Assembly: GCA_964371695.1 (NCBI GenBank)
Contig: CAYJOG010000005.1
Coordinates: forward strand, 1 to 14,277
Length of the DNA: 14,277 nucleotides
Reading direction: 5' to 3'
Origin: CAYJOG01 sp964371695 [NCBI: uncultured bacterium]
GTDB taxonomy: Bacteria; CAYJOG01
Shown here: one piece after another, positions 13,947-14,277 of the stretch
How the letters are laid out: each line of letters begins with the position of its first letter
Numbering within the stretch: the stretch's first letter is position 1
Notes under the pieces: generated by a model
Databases searched by the model: none
Told to the model about the DNA's origin: nothing
What the model saw: only the letters and a program-made list of their open reading frames with translations
Made by a program: the position numbers and the translations under genes

Positions 13947-14277
13947 GCCGCAAACCCGCCATCAAACTTTCTTCGTGCCGCGTGGTGGTGGTGGACAACT
14001 ACGATTCCTTCACCTACAACCTGGTGCAATATTTTGGTGAGTTCACGCCGCATCTCACCGTGGTGAGAAACGATCAGGTGCTGGCCGGGGACATCGAAAA
14101 TCTGTCTCCTACCCATCTGGTCATCAGCCCTGGGCCAGGGAATCCCGATGAAGCGGGCATCAGCAAAGAGGTCATTTTGCGTTATTCCGGTGTTTATCCT
14201 TTGCTGGGCGTGTGCCTGGGGCATCAGTGCATTGGCGAGGTTTTCGGGGGAAGGGTGGGGCTGGCCAAAACTCTCAT
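13943..14277 (+). CDS. trpG: Anthranilate synthase component II, glutamine amidotransferase (3' end missing)
   Basis: Class I glutamine amidotransferase that feeds ammonia to TrpE. The N-terminal 111 codons are present before the window ends. Visible: VVVVDNYDSFTYNLVQYFGE (from residue 14), the oxyanion segment SPGPGNP (62-68), and LLGVCLGHQ with the nucleophile Cys at about residue 91. Downstream GGRVGLAKTL fits the family, where a Met-His-Gly-Lys usually follows. The start ATG 13943 overlaps the trpS stop as ATGA, so translation is probably coupled. It may also serve PabB for folate synthesis, as TrpG proteins do in several bacteria. The catalytic His and Glu lie beyond the window. Confidence 0.93.
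   Translation, partial: MSRKPAIKLSSCRVVVVDNYDSFTYNLVQYFGEFTPHLTVVRNDQVLAGDIENLSPTHLVISPGPGNPDEAGISKEVILRYSGVYPLLGVCLGHQCIGEVFGGRVGLAKTL

Overview
The window reads as an ordinary bacterial chromosome segment, moderately GC-rich, from a Gram-negative lineage. The Gram-negative inference rests on a secreted protein with a secretin-N-like domain, the C5 haem-pathway gene hemL, and the overall gene set. I cannot name the genus. No tRNA, rRNA, CRISPR array, phage or IS element was seen.

Left third, minus strand (1-3748). Three genes point leftward: a secreted protein of unknown function with a possible secretin-N-like C-terminus (3748 to 2906); an APC-family amino-acid permease (2792 to 1269) whose UspA-like tail (1268 to 921) is cut off by an in-frame TAA; and a B12-binding-domain radical SAM protein (794 to beyond base 1, 3' end missing).

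Middle (3957-7422), plus strand. A tight cluster holds pepA (leucyl aminopeptidase), hemL (glutamate-1-semialdehyde aminomutase, overlapping pepA by 8 nt) and an mtnB-like methionine-salvage dehydratase (3 nt after hemL). Intergenic blocks at 3744-3956 and 7412-7620 flank this cluster. They are packed with hairpins and share a 64-bp repeat that is 60/64 identical between copies. A related hairpin also lies at 875-903.

Right third (7707-14277), plus strand. rmuC and uvrB are both DNA-maintenance genes. They are followed by a tryptophan operon, trpE-trpS-trpG, with its own promoter-like sequence. Its genes overlap by 4 nt each (TTGA, ATGA). Tryptophanyl-tRNA synthetase is thus encoded between the two anthranilate synthase subunits, so tryptophan synthesis and tryptophan use may be co-expressed. 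trpG runs off the window end.

Most genes are housekeeping. The observations most worth a second look are the stop codon inside the permease-UspA fusion, the composite hairpin repeats, the trpE-trpS-trpG arrangement, and the orphan secretin-N-like secreted protein. I found no convincing new defence or mobile system.
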